Source: Pseudomonadota bacterium (GTDB lineage Bacteria; Pseudomonadota; Alphaproteobacteria; Rhodobacterales; Rhodobacteraceae). From it: a stretch of 64,000 bases of DNA. Positions 24,049 to 33,929 of this stretch are shown here, one piece after another (within the stretch, counting starts at the first letter, position 1; each line of letters begins with the position of its first letter). The stretch is taken from NCBI GenBank assembly GCA_038533575.1, contig JBCAYL010000001.1:2198226-2262225 (forward strand). Reading direction: 5' to 3'. The notes under the pieces are model-generated. The model was given only the letters and a program-made list of their open reading frames with translations, was not told where the DNA came from and made no database searches. The position numbers and the translations under genes are program-made.

Positions 24049-25416
24049 GTGACCACAGACCTGCCCCCTGCCTTCAAGGCCTACGACATCCGCGGCCGCA
24101 TCGGGATCGAGATCGACACGGATTTTGCCGAGGCCCTGGGTCGCGCCGCGGTCGCCGAGACGGGCGCGCGGCACGTGGCGGTGGGCGGCGACGCGCGGGA
24201 GACCTCCCCCGCGCTCAAGGCCGCGCTCGCGCGCGGGCTCTCTGCCGCCGGTGCGGCGGTCTCGGATATCGGCCTCTGCGGCACGGAAGAGGTCTACTTC
24301 GCCACCGATCATCTCGGCGCCGATCTCGGGATCATGGTCACGGCCTCCCACAATCCCATCGACTACAACGGCATGAAGCTCGTGGGCCCCGGCGCTGCGC
24401 CGCTCAGTGACGCGGTCTTCGCTGCCATCGGGCGGCGCGTCACCGGGGGCGGGTTCACGGACGCCGCGCAGCCGGGCGCGATTAGCGCCGCCGATCCCCG
24501 CGCGGCCTATGTCGCGCGGGTCCTCGGCTTCGTCGATACCGCGCAGCTCAAGCCGCTCCACATCGTCGCGAACGCCGGAAACGGCGCGGCGGGGCCTACC
24601 TTCGACGCCATCATGACCGCGCTCGAGGCCACCGGCGCAAAGCTGAAGGTCACGCGCGTGCATCATCCGCCCGATGCGACCTTTCCCCATGGCATCCCGA
24701 ACCCGCTCCTGCCCCAGAACCACGCCGCCACCGCCGATATCGTGCGCGCCGAGGGCGCGGATCTGGGCATCGCGTGGGACGGTGATTTCGACCGCTGCTT
24801 TTTCTTCGACGCCACCGGCAGCTTCGTGGCCGGCGAGTACGTCGTGGGTCTGCTCGCGCTCGCCACGCTTGCCGTCACGCCCGGCGCGCGGATCGTCCAC
24901 GATCCCCGCGTCCAGTGGAACACACAGGCGCGCGTGACCAAGGCCGGGGGCGAGGCGGTCGTCTCCCGCACGGGCCATGCGCTCATCAAGGCAAAGATGC
25001 GGGAGGTGGACGGGGCCTATGGCGGGGAGATGTCGGCGCACCACTACTTCCGCGACTTCATGTATTGCGACAGCGGGATGATCCCGTGGCTGCTCGTGGT
25101 CGCGTGGATGTCGCGGACCGGGCAGCCGCTGAAGTCGCTGGTGGACGAGATGCGCGCCGCATTCCCGTCGTCGGGCGAGTTGAATTTCCGCGTGCCCGAT
25201 GCCGGGGCGCTCATGGACGCCATCGAGGCCGAGCAGACGCTAGAGGCCGAGATCGACAAGCTCGACGGCCTCTCAGTGTCCTATGCCGACTGGCGCTTCA
25301 ACCTGCGCAGATCGAACACCGAGCCGCTCCTGCGGCTCAACGTCGAAACCCGTGGCGACGCCGCACTCCTTGCGGAGAGGGTCGCCGACCTCCGCGCCCG
25401 GATAGAGGCGGGTTAG
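24049..25416 (+). CDS. phosphomannomutase/phosphoglucomutase
   Basis: A 455-residue alpha-D-phosphohexomutase that moves phosphate between positions 6 and 1 of mannose (or glucose). A GTG start is used 13 bases after the sugar-transferase stop. The four domains show the substrate start YDIRGRIG (about 12-19), the phosphoserine loop TASHNPIDYNG, the metal loop DGDFDRCF, the sugar-binding GEMSAHHYF and the phosphate-binding RRSNTEPLLRL. It makes mannose-1-phosphate for the GDP-mannose enzyme coded at 29.8 kb, and perhaps glucose-1-phosphate for rfbA. Confidence 0.93.
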   Translation: MTTDLPPAFKAYDIRGRIGIEIDTDFAEALGRAAVAETGARHVAVGGDARETSPALKAALARGLSAAGAAVSDIGLCGTEEVYFATDHLGADLGIMVTASHNPIDYNGMKLVGPGAAPLSDAVFAAIGRRVTGGGFTDAAQPGAISAADPRAAYVARVLGFVDTAQLKPLHIVANAGNGAAGPTFDAIMTALEATGAKLKVTRVHHPPDATFPHGIPNPLLPQNHAATADIVRAEGADLGIAWDGDFDRCFFFDATGSFVAGEYVVGLLALATLAVTPGARIVHDPRVQWNTQARVTKAGGEAVVSRTGHALIKAKMREVDGAYGGEMSAHHYFRDFMYCDSGMIPWLLVVAWMSRTGQPLKSLVDEMRAAFPSSGELNFRVPDAGALMDAIEAEQTLEAEIDKLDGLSVSYADWRFNLRRSNTEPLLRLNVETRGDAALLAERVADLRARIEAG

Positions 25417-25435
25417 CGCCCGCGAGCGGCCTGCA

Positions 25436-27343
25436 TCATGCGGTGCGCTCGCCCAGTTGTTCTATTGCGGGTTCCGGGCTCGCGGCTGCATCCTGGCCCG
25501 CCCCGGAGGGCACGCTGACGACTCGCGCGAGGGCATCGCTGGCCGCTGACGCGGCGCGCTGAGCCACGGCCTCCCGAATGGCGCGCAAGGCGCGCGCGAT
25601 CTCGACCTCGGAGGGAAAGGCCTCGTGCGCGCGCAGGATCTTGCCATGGCCCGTGGGCGTGAGCGCGGCCGCCGAGGTGAGCTCTTCATGGAGCTTGTCG
25701 CCCGGTCGCAGCCCCACGATCTCGATGGCGATGTCCCCGTCGGGCCGCGCCGCGTCGCGGATGGTATGGCCGCTGGCCTCGATCGTCTGCCGGGCCAGGT
25801 CGAGGATGCGCATGGGGCGTCCCATGTCGAGGACATGGACCTCCCCGCCCTCGGCCACCGCCCCGGCATGAAGCACGAGCTGCACGGCCTCCCTGACGGT
25901 CATGAAATAGCGCGTGACCTCCGGGTGCGTGACCGTGACGGGCCCGCCGCGGCGGACCTGATCCTGGAAGAGCGGGATGACCGAGCCTGACGAGCCAAGC
26001 ACGTTGCCCAGCCGCACGATGGAAAAGCGCGGGCCGGAGCCGCGCGGCACGCGGCCCGCCAGGTCCTGCACCAGCATCTCGCCGAAGCGCTTGGAGGCGC
26101 CCATGACATTGACCGGCCGCACGGCCTTGTCGGTCGAGATGAGGATGAAACGCGAGATCCCGGCCTGCAGCGCCTCGCGCGCGAGCACCTGTGTGCCCAG
26201 CACGTTGTTGGCAATCCCGGCGACCGGGTTCGCCTCCACCAGCGGCACGTGCTTGTAGGCCGCTGCGTGGAGCACGACATCCACCGTGTGGGCGGCGAGG
26301 ACCTCACGCACGAGGGCCGGATCGGCCACGGACCCGAGGACCGGCACGATCTCCACCGCCGCGCTGCCTCGAAGCTGCCGCAGCTCCATGTCGATCGCAT
26401 AGAGCGCGCCTTCGCTGAGTTCGAAGAGGATGATGCGGGCGGGCGCGCACGCGAGCACCTGCCGGCAGAGTTCGGACCCGATGGACCCGCCCGCGCCCGA
26501 GATCAGGATGGTGCGCCCCCGGTAGCATTGCGAGCCAGCCCCGAGTGCGCCGTCGCCCGAATCGCGTCCAAAGAGATCGACGCGCAGCACCGGCGCGAGG
26601 CGCTCAAGCAGCGGCCCCCCTCCGAGGAGCTGACTGAAGGCCGGGAGCAGGCTCACTTCGAGCCCCAAATCCTGCATACGCCGCGCGATCTGCATCTGCT
26701 TCGGCATCGCAAGCGAAGGGAGCGCGAGCAGGACACCGTCCACCGCCCGCTCCCGCGCGAAGGCCGACAGCTGCGTGGGCGGGATCACATCGAGCCCTGC
26801 GATGCTCAGCCCATGGATCGAGACATTGTCATCGACGAAGGCAACGGGGCGCAGCGCGGCATGGCCGCGGAGCGCCGCGGCGAGCTCCGCTCCCGTGGCA
26901 CCGGCGCCGTAGATGACGACCCGCCGCGCGAGCAAGGCACGGCGGTAGAGCTCCTCGAGGAGCTCCCGCATCCCAAACCTGAGCGTGAGACCCCCGGACA
27001 GGAGCCCGAAGCCAAAGACGGCGAGCCCCGATGCCCCGAGCTCGAGCCCCGCGCCCAAGGCCAGCGGCACGAGCGCGGCGCTCAAAAGCGCGGAGTGAAG
27101 GATGTAGCGCAGCACCGCCGCGCCAGCGAAGTCCTTGAGGCGGATGGGGGCGAGGCCCAAAGCTTGGGAAGCCCCCACGGACATCACCGCCATGACCGCT
27201 GCAACGCCGAGAAATGCCGCGCCGTGCACCGGCCCAGCGAGCGCCGTGGCGAGGCCCAGCGCGCAGAGCATGACGACGCAATCCGCGAGAAGCAGCACCC
27301 AGCGCTTCTGACGTCGCGAGAGAGATTGGACGAGTGTCAGCAT
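25436..27343 (-). CDS. membrane-bound nucleotide-sugar dehydratase/epimerase (CapD/WbpM family)
   Basis: A 635-residue polysaccharide-biosynthesis protein. Four N-terminal membrane helices (about 16-110) precede a first Rossmann-like segment (VVIYGAGATGAELAAALRG) and the catalytic C-terminal SDR domain with SGAGGSIGSELCRQ (about 278-291), ISTDKAVRPVNVMGASKR and a late ELTSAAALTPTGHGKI. WbpM/CapD proteins are UDP-GlcNAc 4,6-dehydratases that start the route to diacetylated or amino sugars. The start follows CCGGAGCC. It lies antisense to its neighbours, transcribed away from the epimerase gene. Confidence 0.93.
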   Translation of the reverse strand: MLTLVQSLSRRQKRWVLLLADCVVMLCALGLATALAGPVHGAAFLGVAAVMAVMSVGASQALGLAPIRLKDFAGAAVLRYILHSALLSAALVPLALGAGLELGASGLAVFGFGLLSGGLTLRFGMRELLEELYRRALLARRVVIYGAGATGAELAAALRGHAALRPVAFVDDNVSIHGLSIAGLDVIPPTQLSAFARERAVDGVLLALPSLAMPKQMQIARRMQDLGLEVSLLPAFSQLLGGGPLLERLAPVLRVDLFGRDSGDGALGAGSQCYRGRTILISGAGGSIGSELCRQVLACAPARIILFELSEGALYAIDMELRQLRGSAAVEIVPVLGSVADPALVREVLAAHTVDVVLHAAAYKHVPLVEANPVAGIANNVLGTQVLAREALQAGISRFILISTDKAVRPVNVMGASKRFGEMLVQDLAGRVPRGSGPRFSIVRLGNVLGSSGSVIPLFQDQVRRGGPVTVTHPEVTRYFMTVREAVQLVLHAGAVAEGGEVHVLDMGRPMRILDLARQTIEASGHTIRDAARPDGDIAIEIVGLRPGDKLHEELTSAAALTPTGHGKILRAHEAFPSEVEIARALRAIREAVAQRAASAASDALARVVSVPSGAGQDAAASPEPAIEQLGERTA

Positions 27344-27538
27344 CAGGCTCCGGCCACCTTCATTATTTGGCGGGCCGATGGCGCGAGACCTGCCGCAGGG
27401 CGGCCCCATCTCGAGGCTTCACCACGACCCGCCGCCGTGATCCTGACCGGGGTGACAGCAGATGGTTTGCAATTGGTTAACGCGTCTGCGCCCGCCGAGA
27501 TTTCAGCAAAGGCTCCCGTGGTGCGGCGTGCAAAGCGC

Positions 27539-28483
27539 CTAGATTTGCGTCACCGCGCGCCATTCGGCGACGAGCCCAGCGGCGGTCGCGGGCGTGAGCG
27601 CATCGGCCACGTCGCGCGGCAAGAGACCCTGCAGCGTGCTGACGTCGAGCTCCACCTTGGGGATGGCCGTCGGGGGCGCCGCGACATGCGTATAAGGGCG
27701 CCCGGCGGCATCGAGGAGCGCGCCCATATCCACCGTCCCGGGCGCGGCCACGTTGAGGGCTTGCGGCAGCGAATCCGGGCCCTCCACGGCCCGGCTGAGG
27801 AGCGCCGCGAGGATGAGTGCGAGCTGCCCGGGGCCGACATAGCTCCGCCGCGGCCCGCTCCCATCCGCGAAGCGGTCGAGCTGGAAGCCCTCCCGCCAGC
27901 CGCCCAGCGCGGCGTCAAAGCCCGCGACATTGCCGATCCTGAGCACGGTGGCGTGCGAATGGCCCGCGGCACAGGCCTCCATGGCGCGCTTCGCCTCGCC
28001 ATAGGCGCTCACCGCCTGTCCTGTGGGCAGCGGCGCGTCGTCCCGCAGCGGCGTGTCATCCGACGGCGCGCCGTAGACGGCGGCGGAGGAGGCGAGCAAC
28101 ACGGGCAGGTCGGTCGCATCAAGCAGCACCTCCGCAAGGGCGGCGTGGGCGGCGAGGTCTTCGGCCTCGCTCGAGACCGCTCCCGCCAGCGAAAGCACGG
28201 CCTGCGCCCCCGAGTTGTACAGGACGTTGCTCAGGTGATCAGGGTCGCCGAGGGGATCGTACTTAGCGATCAGCTGCCCCTCCCGCGCCCGCAGCGGGCG
28301 GCGCGTCAGCCATAGCACCGGCCCCGGCGGCCAGCACGCGCGGAGCATGGAGCCGAGCCGACCGGAGGCGCCCAGCACGGCGACGGGCGGCAGGTCGAAC
28401 CGGTCAAGCAGCGCGAGCGGGTCCGTCATCTGGTCGGGAGCCTGTCGTCCTGGGGCATGCGGTGCTTTCCTGCGCAGGGTCAT
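27539..28483 (-). CDS. NAD-dependent epimerase/dehydratase family protein
   Basis: A 314-residue extended SDR. The cofactor loop is GASGRLGS (about 37-44), the catalytic pair is in YGEAK, and the conserved LLASSAAVYG block is present. It lacks features that would name its sugar substrate, and its C-terminal part is short for this class. Two nearby ATGs are possible: 28483, preceded by a weak GAAGAG, or 28429; I took the first. It is divergent from galE, across about 160 bases, and about 200 bases before the CapD-type gene on the same strand. A role in nucleotide-sugar modification is inferred from context. Confidence 0.85.
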   Translation of the reverse strand: MTLRRKAPHAPGRQAPDQMTDPLALLDRFDLPPVAVLGASGRLGSMLRACWPPGPVLWLTRRPLRAREGQLIAKYDPLGDPDHLSNVLYNSGAQAVLSLAGAVSSEAEDLAAHAALAEVLLDATDLPVLLASSAAVYGAPSDDTPLRDDAPLPTGQAVSAYGEAKRAMEACAAGHSHATVLRIGNVAGFDAALGGWREGFQLDRFADGSGPRRSYVGPGQLALILAALLSRAVEGPDSLPQALNVAAPGTVDMGALLDAAGRPYTHVAAPPTAIPKVELDVSTLQGLLPRDVADALTPATAAGLVAEWRAVTQI

Positions 28484-28640
28484 TGGCTCTTCGATAGCCC
28501 GCGCACGCGCCGCTGGGAATGGCCCCTTGGGCCTGGCCGGGGGATCACGCTCCGCGCCGGACCGCTCAAAGAAGGGCGCAAAAGGCTTGTGCTGTGCCCG
28601 CGCGGATGCCACCCCGCCGGGGACAAAGGGAGGACATGCC

Positions 28641-29630
28641 ATGCCGTCAGACATCCCGAGCGTGCTGGTGACAGGCGGGGCGGGCTATATCGGGGCCCAT
28701 GCCTGCAAGGCCCTGCGCGGGGCGGGGTTCTTGCCGGTGGTCTTCGACAATCTTTCCACCGGCCATGCGGCGGCCGTGAAATTCGGCCCGCTGGTGGAGG
28801 GTGACCTGCGCGACCGCGCCTCGATCGACGCGGCCTTCGCGGCCCACCGCCCGGTGGCGGTGCTACATTTCGCGGCGCTCTCGCTCGTGGGGGAAGCGAT
28901 CTCCGACCCAGCGCGATACTGGCGCGAGAACGTGCTGGGCGCGCTTAACCTCATAGAGGCCACGGTGGCCGCCGGCGTCCGGAGCTTTGTCTTCTCATCC
29001 ACCTGCGCGACCTATGGCGACCATGACGGGATCGTGCTGGACGAGGACACGCCCCAGCGCCCGATCAATGCTTATGGCGGCTCAAAGCTCGCCATCGAAC
29101 AGATGCTCGCGGATTTCGCCGAGATCTCGGACCTGCGTCACACGATCTTCAGGTACTTCAACGTGGCGGGCGCGGACCCGGAGGCCGAAGTCGGCGAGGC
29201 CCACGAGCACGAGACCCATCTCGTGCCGCTCATGCTCGAGGCGATCGAGGGCAAGCGGGCGGCGCTGACGCTTCACGGCACGGATTACGACACCCCCGAC
29301 GGCACCCCGATCCGCGACTATGTCCATGTCAGCGATCTGGCCGACGCCCACGTGGCCGGGCTCCGGCGGCTCCTCGATGGCGGGGAGAGCCGGGTCTACT
29401 GCCTCGGCACGGGCACGGGCTTTTCCGTGCGCGAGGTCGTGGCTGCCGCCCGCGCGGTCACGAACCGGGATGTCCCCATCGAGGAAGGCCCCAGGCGGGC
29501 CGGGGACGCCGTGCGCCTCGTCTGCGGCTCCACCCGCGCGAAAACCGAGCTCGGCTGGGAGCCCAAACGCTCGGACATGGCCACCATGCTCCGGGATGCG
29601 CATCGCTGGCACGCGGGAGGCGGTTTCTGA
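28641..29630 (+). CDS. galE: UDP-glucose 4-epimerase
   Basis: A 329-residue epimerase interconverting UDP-glucose and UDP-galactose. It shows TGGAGYIGAH at the start (about 10-19), the FVFSSTCATYG strand with catalytic Ser/Thr, YGGSKLAIEQ with Tyr and Lys, FRYFNVAGAD and the GTPIRDYVHVSDLADAH block, all characteristic of GalE. GGGAGGACATGCC precedes the ATG. It is divergent from the epimerase above and about 130 bases before manC on the same strand. Confidence 0.95.
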   Translation: MPSDIPSVLVTGGAGYIGAHACKALRGAGFLPVVFDNLSTGHAAAVKFGPLVEGDLRDRASIDAAFAAHRPVAVLHFAALSLVGEAISDPARYWRENVLGALNLIEATVAAGVRSFVFSSTCATYGDHDGIVLDEDTPQRPINAYGGSKLAIEQMLADFAEISDLRHTIFRYFNVAGADPEAEVGEAHEHETHLVPLMLEAIEGKRAALTLHGTDYDTPDGTPIRDYVHVSDLADAHVAGLRRLLDGGESRVYCLGTGTGFSVREVVAAARAVTNRDVPIEEGPRRAGDAVRLVCGSTRAKTELGWEPKRSDMATMLRDAHRWHAGGGF

Positions 29631-29763
29631 GCGGCGCGCAACCCATGCCCTTCCTTGGCACACCCCGCGCCGGTATCGACGCGCAGCTTTCACCCACCCG
29701 GTGGCCTTGTGCATTAACTCGGCCCATGGTGCAGATCGCGGCGGATCTTGCAGGAGAAGGCCC

Positions 29764-31185
29764 ATGACAAAAATCGTCCCGATTCTTCTTTGCGGCGGAT
29801 CCGGCACGCGGCTCTGGCCCCTGTCGCGCAAGAGCTATCCCAAGCAATTCGCGGCCCTTGCCGGCGATCAGACGCTCTTTCAGCAATCGGCCTTGCGGCT
29901 GAGCGGGCCGGACTTCGCAGCGCCCGTCGTCGTCACCGCCTCGGATTTCCGCTTCATTGTCACCGAGCAGCTTCAGGCGGCGGGCATCGATCCTGGCGCG
30001 GTGCTGATCGAACCCGAGGGGCGGGACACAGCGCCTGCTGTTCTGGCCGCCGCGCTCCACGCCTCGCGCCACGACCCCGACGCTGTCCTGCTCGTGGCTC
30101 CGTCGGACCACGCCATCCCCGATGCGGTAGCTTTCCACGCGGCTGTTCAGGAGGGCCTGAAAGCGGCCCATGGGGGCCAGCTCGTCACCTTCGGCATCTC
30201 GCCGACCCGTCCGGAGACGGGCTACGGCTATCTCGAGCTCGACGCGCCGCTCACGGGGCGCGATGCCGTGCCGCTCAAGGCCTTCGTGGAAAAGCCCGAC
30301 CCTGCGACCGCGCAGGAGATGATCGACGGGGGCGTCCACCTGTGGAACAGCGGCATCTTTCTCTTTCGCGCGCGCGACATCCTCGCCGGCTTCGAAGCCA
30401 GTGCCCCTGCGCTCGTGGGCCCGGTCACCGCCGCCCTCGAGCAGGCCGAGACGGATCTCGGCTTCCTACGGCTCGCACCCGACCCCTGGGCGCGGGTGGA
30501 CAAGATTTCGCTCGACTACGCCGTCATGGAGGCTGCGAGAAACCTATCGGTCGTGCCCTTCGACGGCGGCTGGTCCGATCTCGGCGGGTGGGACGCGGTC
30601 TGGCGCGAAGGACATCCCGACGCGGACGGGGTCGTCACCTCGGGCGCGGCCACGGCGCTGGGCTGCAAGGACACGCTCCTGCGCTCAGAGAGCGCGGATC
30701 TCGAGCTCGTGGGGCTGGGGCTCGAGGGGATCGTGGCCGTCGCCATGGGCGACGCGGTCCTCGTCGCCGACAAGGCCCGTGGACAGGAGGTGAAGGATGT
30801 CGTATCGCGCCTCCGGCAAAAAGGCGTGCGCCAGGCCGACACCTTCCCGAAGGATCACCGACCCTGGGGCTGGTTCGAAAGCCTCGTGATCGGCAAACGC
30901 TTTCAGGTCAAACGCATCCACGTTCATCCCGGCGGCGCGCTGTCGCTGCAGAGCCATCACCACCGCTCCGAGCATTGGATCGTGGTGGAGGGGACCGCGA
31001 AAGTCACCGTCGACGGGCAGGTCACGCTCGTGAGCGAGAACCAATCCGTTTACGTGCCGCTCGGGGCCGTCCACCGCATGGAAAACCCCGGCAAGGTCCC
31101 AATGGTGCTTATCGAGGTGCAGACCGGTGCCTATCTCGGCGAGGACGACATCACCCGCTACGAGGATGTCTACGCCCGCTCCTAG
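29764..31185 (+). CDS. manC: mannose-1-phosphate guanylyltransferase / mannose-6-phosphate isomerase
   Basis: A 473-residue bifunctional type II enzyme. The N-terminal nucleotidyltransferase domain (about 1-290) carries the activator loop GGSGTRLWPLSRKSYPKQF and the FVEKPD substrate block. The C-terminal cupin-fold isomerase domain (about 330-473) has QSHHHRSEHWIVVEGTA, with metal-binding His residues, and ENQSVYVPLGAVHRMENPG. It converts fructose-6-phosphate to mannose-6-phosphate and mannose-1-phosphate to GDP-mannose; the mutase step is coded at 24.0 kb. GCAGGAGAAGG precedes the ATG. Confidence 0.95.
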   Translation: MTKIVPILLCGGSGTRLWPLSRKSYPKQFAALAGDQTLFQQSALRLSGPDFAAPVVVTASDFRFIVTEQLQAAGIDPGAVLIEPEGRDTAPAVLAAALHASRHDPDAVLLVAPSDHAIPDAVAFHAAVQEGLKAAHGGQLVTFGISPTRPETGYGYLELDAPLTGRDAVPLKAFVEKPDPATAQEMIDGGVHLWNSGIFLFRARDILAGFEASAPALVGPVTAALEQAETDLGFLRLAPDPWARVDKISLDYAVMEAARNLSVVPFDGGWSDLGGWDAVWREGHPDADGVVTSGAATALGCKDTLLRSESADLELVGLGLEGIVAVAMGDAVLVADKARGQEVKDVVSRLRQKGVRQADTFPKDHRPWGWFESLVIGKRFQVKRIHVHPGGALSLQSHHHRSEHWIVVEGTAKVTVDGQVTLVSENQSVYVPLGAVHRMENPGKVPMVLIEVQTGAYLGEDDITRYEDVYARS

Positions 31186-31289
31186 ACCGCTCCTTGTCTT
31201 GGCGACGGCCGCACTGCCGCACGGCCTCCGGTGGCGTTCGATTTGGTGCTTTGCTATGCCTCGCGCAGGCCCTTGGGAGAGACCCCGCC

Positions 31290-31850
31290 ATGCAGATCAC
31301 GGAAACGGCGCTGCCCGGAGTGTTGCTTCTCGAGCCGCGGCGCTTCGGGGATGCCCGGGGATACTTCTCGGAAAGCTGGAACAGGCGGACGCTGGCGGAG
31401 CAGGGCATCACGATCGATTTCGTACAGGACAACCATTCGCTGTCCCGCGACGCTGGCACGGTCAGGGGCCTGCATTTCCAGTCCCCGCCCCATGCGCAGG
31501 CCAAGCTCGTGCGCTGCGGGCGCGGCGTGCTCTTCGACGTGGCCGTCGATGCCCGCCGTGGCTCGCCCCGGTACGGTCATTGGGTGGGCGTCGAGCTCAG
31601 CGCGGAAAACGGGCGGCAACTGCTCATTCCCGACGGATTTCTCCACGGGTTCATCACGCGAGCGCCGGACACCGAGATCATCTACAAGTGTTCGGACTAC
31701 TACGCGCCCAAGGCCGACGGCGCCGTGCACTGGGCGAGCTGCGGCATTAAATGGGGCGAGGCCGCCGCGCCGGTGCTGAGCGAAAAGGACGCCGCCGCGC
31801 CGCCCTTTGACGCCTTCGAGAGCCCGTTCATCTACGGAGATGCGCCATGA
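31290..31850 (+). CDS. rfbC: dTDP-4-dehydrorhamnose 3,5-epimerase
   Basis: A 186-residue cupin-fold epimerase for the third step of dTDP-L-rhamnose synthesis. The family marks are RGYFSESWN (about 24-32), [15 protein letters not shown] containing the catalytic His (about 62), [15 protein letters not shown], and [14 protein letters not shown] with the catalytic Tyr. The length is the family norm. Its stop overlaps the rfbB start by 4 bases (ATGA). The order here is rfbC-rfbB-(antisense DUF2793)-rfbD-rfbA. Confidence 0.95.
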   Translation: MQITETALPGVLLLEPRRFGDARGYFSESWNRRTLAEQGITIDFVQDNHSLSRDAGTVRGLHFQSPPHAQAKLVRCGRGVLFDVAVDARRGSPRYGHWVGVELSAENGRQLLIPDGFLHGFITRAPDTEIIYKCSDYYAPKADGAVHWASCGIKWGEAAAPVLSEKDAAAPPFDAFESPFIYGDAP

Positions 31851-32896
31851 AGATCCTCGTGACAGGCGGGGCCGGTTTCATCGGGTCTGCCGTCGTGCGG
31901 CGGGCCATCGCAGCGGGCCACGAGATCGTCAATCTCGACGCGCTCACCTACGCGGCCTGCCTCGAGAACGTGGCCGTCGTGGCGGACACGCCGGGCTATA
32001 ACTTCGTGAAGGCCGACATCCGGGACCGCGCCGCTCTCGACGCGACCTTCGCCGCCCATACGCCCGACGCCGTGATGCACCTCGCCGCCGAATCCCACGT
32101 GGACCGCTCCATCGACGGGCCGGCCGATTTCATCGACACCAACATCACCGGCACCTTCAACATGCTTGAGGCGGCTCGAAAGCACTGGATCGCGCAAGGC
32201 AAGCCCGCAGGCTTCCGCTTCCATCATATTTCCACCGACGAGGTCTTCGGCTCGCTCCCCAACGATCCCGCGGTCAAGTTCACCGAGACCACCCCCTACG
32301 ACCCGCGCTCGCCCTACGCCGCGTCGAAGGCTGCGAGCGACCATCTCGTGCGCGCCTGGCACGAGACCTACGGGTTGCCCGTGGTGATGACGAACTGCTC
32401 CAACAACTACGGCCCCTTCCACTTCCCCGAGAAGCTTATTCCAGTCGTGATACTGAACGCGCTCGCTGGAAAACCTCTGCCGATCTACGGCGATGGCTCC
32501 AACGTGCGCGACTGGCTCTACGTCGAAGACCATGCGGAGGCACTTCTCCTCGTGCTGAAAGAAGGCGCGGTGGGGCGGAGCTACAATATCGGCGGCGAGA
32601 ACGAACGCAGCAATCTCGCGCTCGTGGAGACGATTTGCACCCTCCTCGACGAGATGGCCCCCAAGGCCAAAGGATCCTACGCGGAGCAGATCACCTTCGT
32701 CGCTGACCGCCCCGGACACGACGCGCGCTACGCCATCGATCCTGCCCGCATCCGGGAGGAGCTCGGCTGGCGACCATCGGTGACCTTGGAGGAAGGGCTC
32801 CGGCGCACGGTCCGCTGGTATCTCGACAATGAAGGCTGGTGGCGCCCGCTCCAGGCCCGGCGGGGCGTGGGCGAGCGGCTCGGGCGGGCCTCCTAG
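31847..32896 (+). CDS. rfbB: dTDP-glucose 4,6-dehydratase
   Basis: A 349-residue extended SDR that turns dTDP-glucose into dTDP-4-keto-6-deoxyglucose. It has [11 protein letters not shown] (about 6-16), [13 protein letters not shown], the [12 protein letters not shown] block with Thr-Asp-Glu of the active site, [12 protein letters not shown] with Tyr and Lys, and [14 protein letters not shown]. It overlaps the end of rfbC. Its 3' end overlaps the 3' end of the antisense DUF2793 gene by 4 bases, which means rfbD is probably not on the same transcript. Confidence 0.96.
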   Translation: MKILVTGGAGFIGSAVVRRAIAAGHEIVNLDALTYAACLENVAVVADTPGYNFVKADIRDRAALDATFAAHTPDAVMHLAAESHVDRSIDGPADFIDTNITGTFNMLEAARKHWIAQGKPAGFRFHHISTDEVFGSLPNDPAVKFTETTPYDPRSPYAASKAASDHLVRAWHETYGLPVVMTNCSNNYGPFHFPEKLIPVVILNALAGKPLPIYGDGSNVRDWLYVEDHAEALLLVLKEGAVGRSYNIGGENERSNLALVETICTLLDEMAPKAKGSYAEQITFVADRPGHDARYAIDPARIREELGWRPSVTLEEGLRRTVRWYLDNEGWWRPLQARRGVGERLGRAS

Positions 32897-33744
32897 GAGA
32901 CGATGGCCCGGTCGGTCATGCGCCGCCAGTCACTGCCATCGGAAAAGGCCATCACCGCCCCGCCCGCCTCGTCGGAGACAAAAACCATTGCGCCTGCGCC
33001 GGTGGCCGAGGCGCTTGGAAGCCCGGCGACGGCGTAGCTGCCCACGCGGGCGGGCCCGGTGACATGCAGGTCCGCCGTGGGGCTCGAAGTGCCCACGCCC
33101 AGTCGCGAGACGCTGACGCTGCCATTGCTGCCTTGCGCCGAGAGCGCGGTGAACCACGTGCCGCCATCGGCGCTGACCTTCACGGAGAAATCGGTCGTTC
33201 CCGCGAGGCCCATCTCTGCATGGCCCGTGAACCCGCTCTGGAAAAGGAGGCTAGCGGTGTCGCCGCTTGCGGCCTTGTTGAGCTTGAGCTGGTGTCCGGC
33301 GCCGGCATTGTTGAACAGCGTAGCGGGCGCGTTGACGCTAAGCCGGTTCGTCGTGTCCGCGCTGGCGTTGATGCCGAGGAACGGAACGCTCTCCGGAGTT
33401 GAGAGGAGGCCCCAGGCGCCGCCACTCCAGACCCGGATCTCGCCGGTTCCTGCATCGCCCGCGATCCAACCGTCGCGCGGGAGGTGGAAACTCCACGCAC
33501 CACCGCTGAAGGCCGCGATCGTCCCCGCGGCCTGCCCTGCCCACACGCCCGTGGCGCTGGCGCCGAGCGCGTAGACCTCGCCCTCCCCGGGGCTCGCGGG
33601 CGGCGTCTCGGCCCCGAAGCTCTCGACGGCGAGCTGCACCAGCACATCGAGCCGCTCCAGCGCCTCATTGTGGGTGACGTGCTTTTGCGCCTGGGCAGCG
33701 GCGATGAAAGGCAGCGACAGGATCGGCGTGGAGAGGTCAGACAT
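32893..33744 (-). CDS. DUF2793 domain protein
   Basis: A 283-residue protein. The N-terminal half (about 1-115) is the DUF2793 region with [23 protein letters not shown] and repeated Gly-Ala-Trp strands ([20 protein letters not shown]). The C-terminal half is Ser/Thr/Ala/Gly-rich and strand-like. DUF2793 proteins are found in alphaproteobacterial phage and phage-like tail or spike contexts and may bind sugars; that role is an inference here. It sits antisense between rfbB and rfbD, with no phage structural genes nearby. The 4-base 3' overlap with rfbB argues for long-standing placement. Confidence 0.85.
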   Translation of the reverse strand: MSDLSTPILSLPFIAAAQAQKHVTHNEALERLDVLVQLAVESFGAETPPASPGEGEVYALGASATGVWAGQAAGTIAAFSGGAWSFHLPRDGWIAGDAGTGEIRVWSGGAWGLLSTPESVPFLGINASADTTNRLSVNAPATLFNNAGAGHQLKLNKAASGDTASLLFQSGFTGHAEMGLAGTTDFSVKVSADGGTWFTALSAQGSNGSVSVSRLGVGTSSPTADLHVTGPARVGSYAVAGLPSASATGAGAMVFVSDEAGGAVMAFSDGSDWRRMTDRAIVS

Positions 33745-33929
33745 CGCGGGCTCCGCAGGGGGCCGCGCCCGTCATCGGTGGCGCAGCGCGTGAATACTTG
33801 GCCGGAGGTTATGGTGAGCAAGCGTTAACGGCCCCTTCCCGCGCCGCACGGTCGAGCGCGCTGGGCATGGACGGAATTTCTGCGTAAGCATCGTGACGGA
33901 CCGGAGACATGCCCCGCAAAGGCTTTGAG

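Noticed and set aside
26249-28315. A 688-codon plus-strand frame opposite the CapD-type and epimerase genes
   Set aside because: The product is dominated by Arg, His, Glu and Gly without a domain, and the minus-strand genes carry intact motifs.
32893-33744. Prophage remnant suggested by the DUF2793 gene
   Set aside because: No integrase, capsid, tail or lysis gene lies nearby, and base composition is that of the host.
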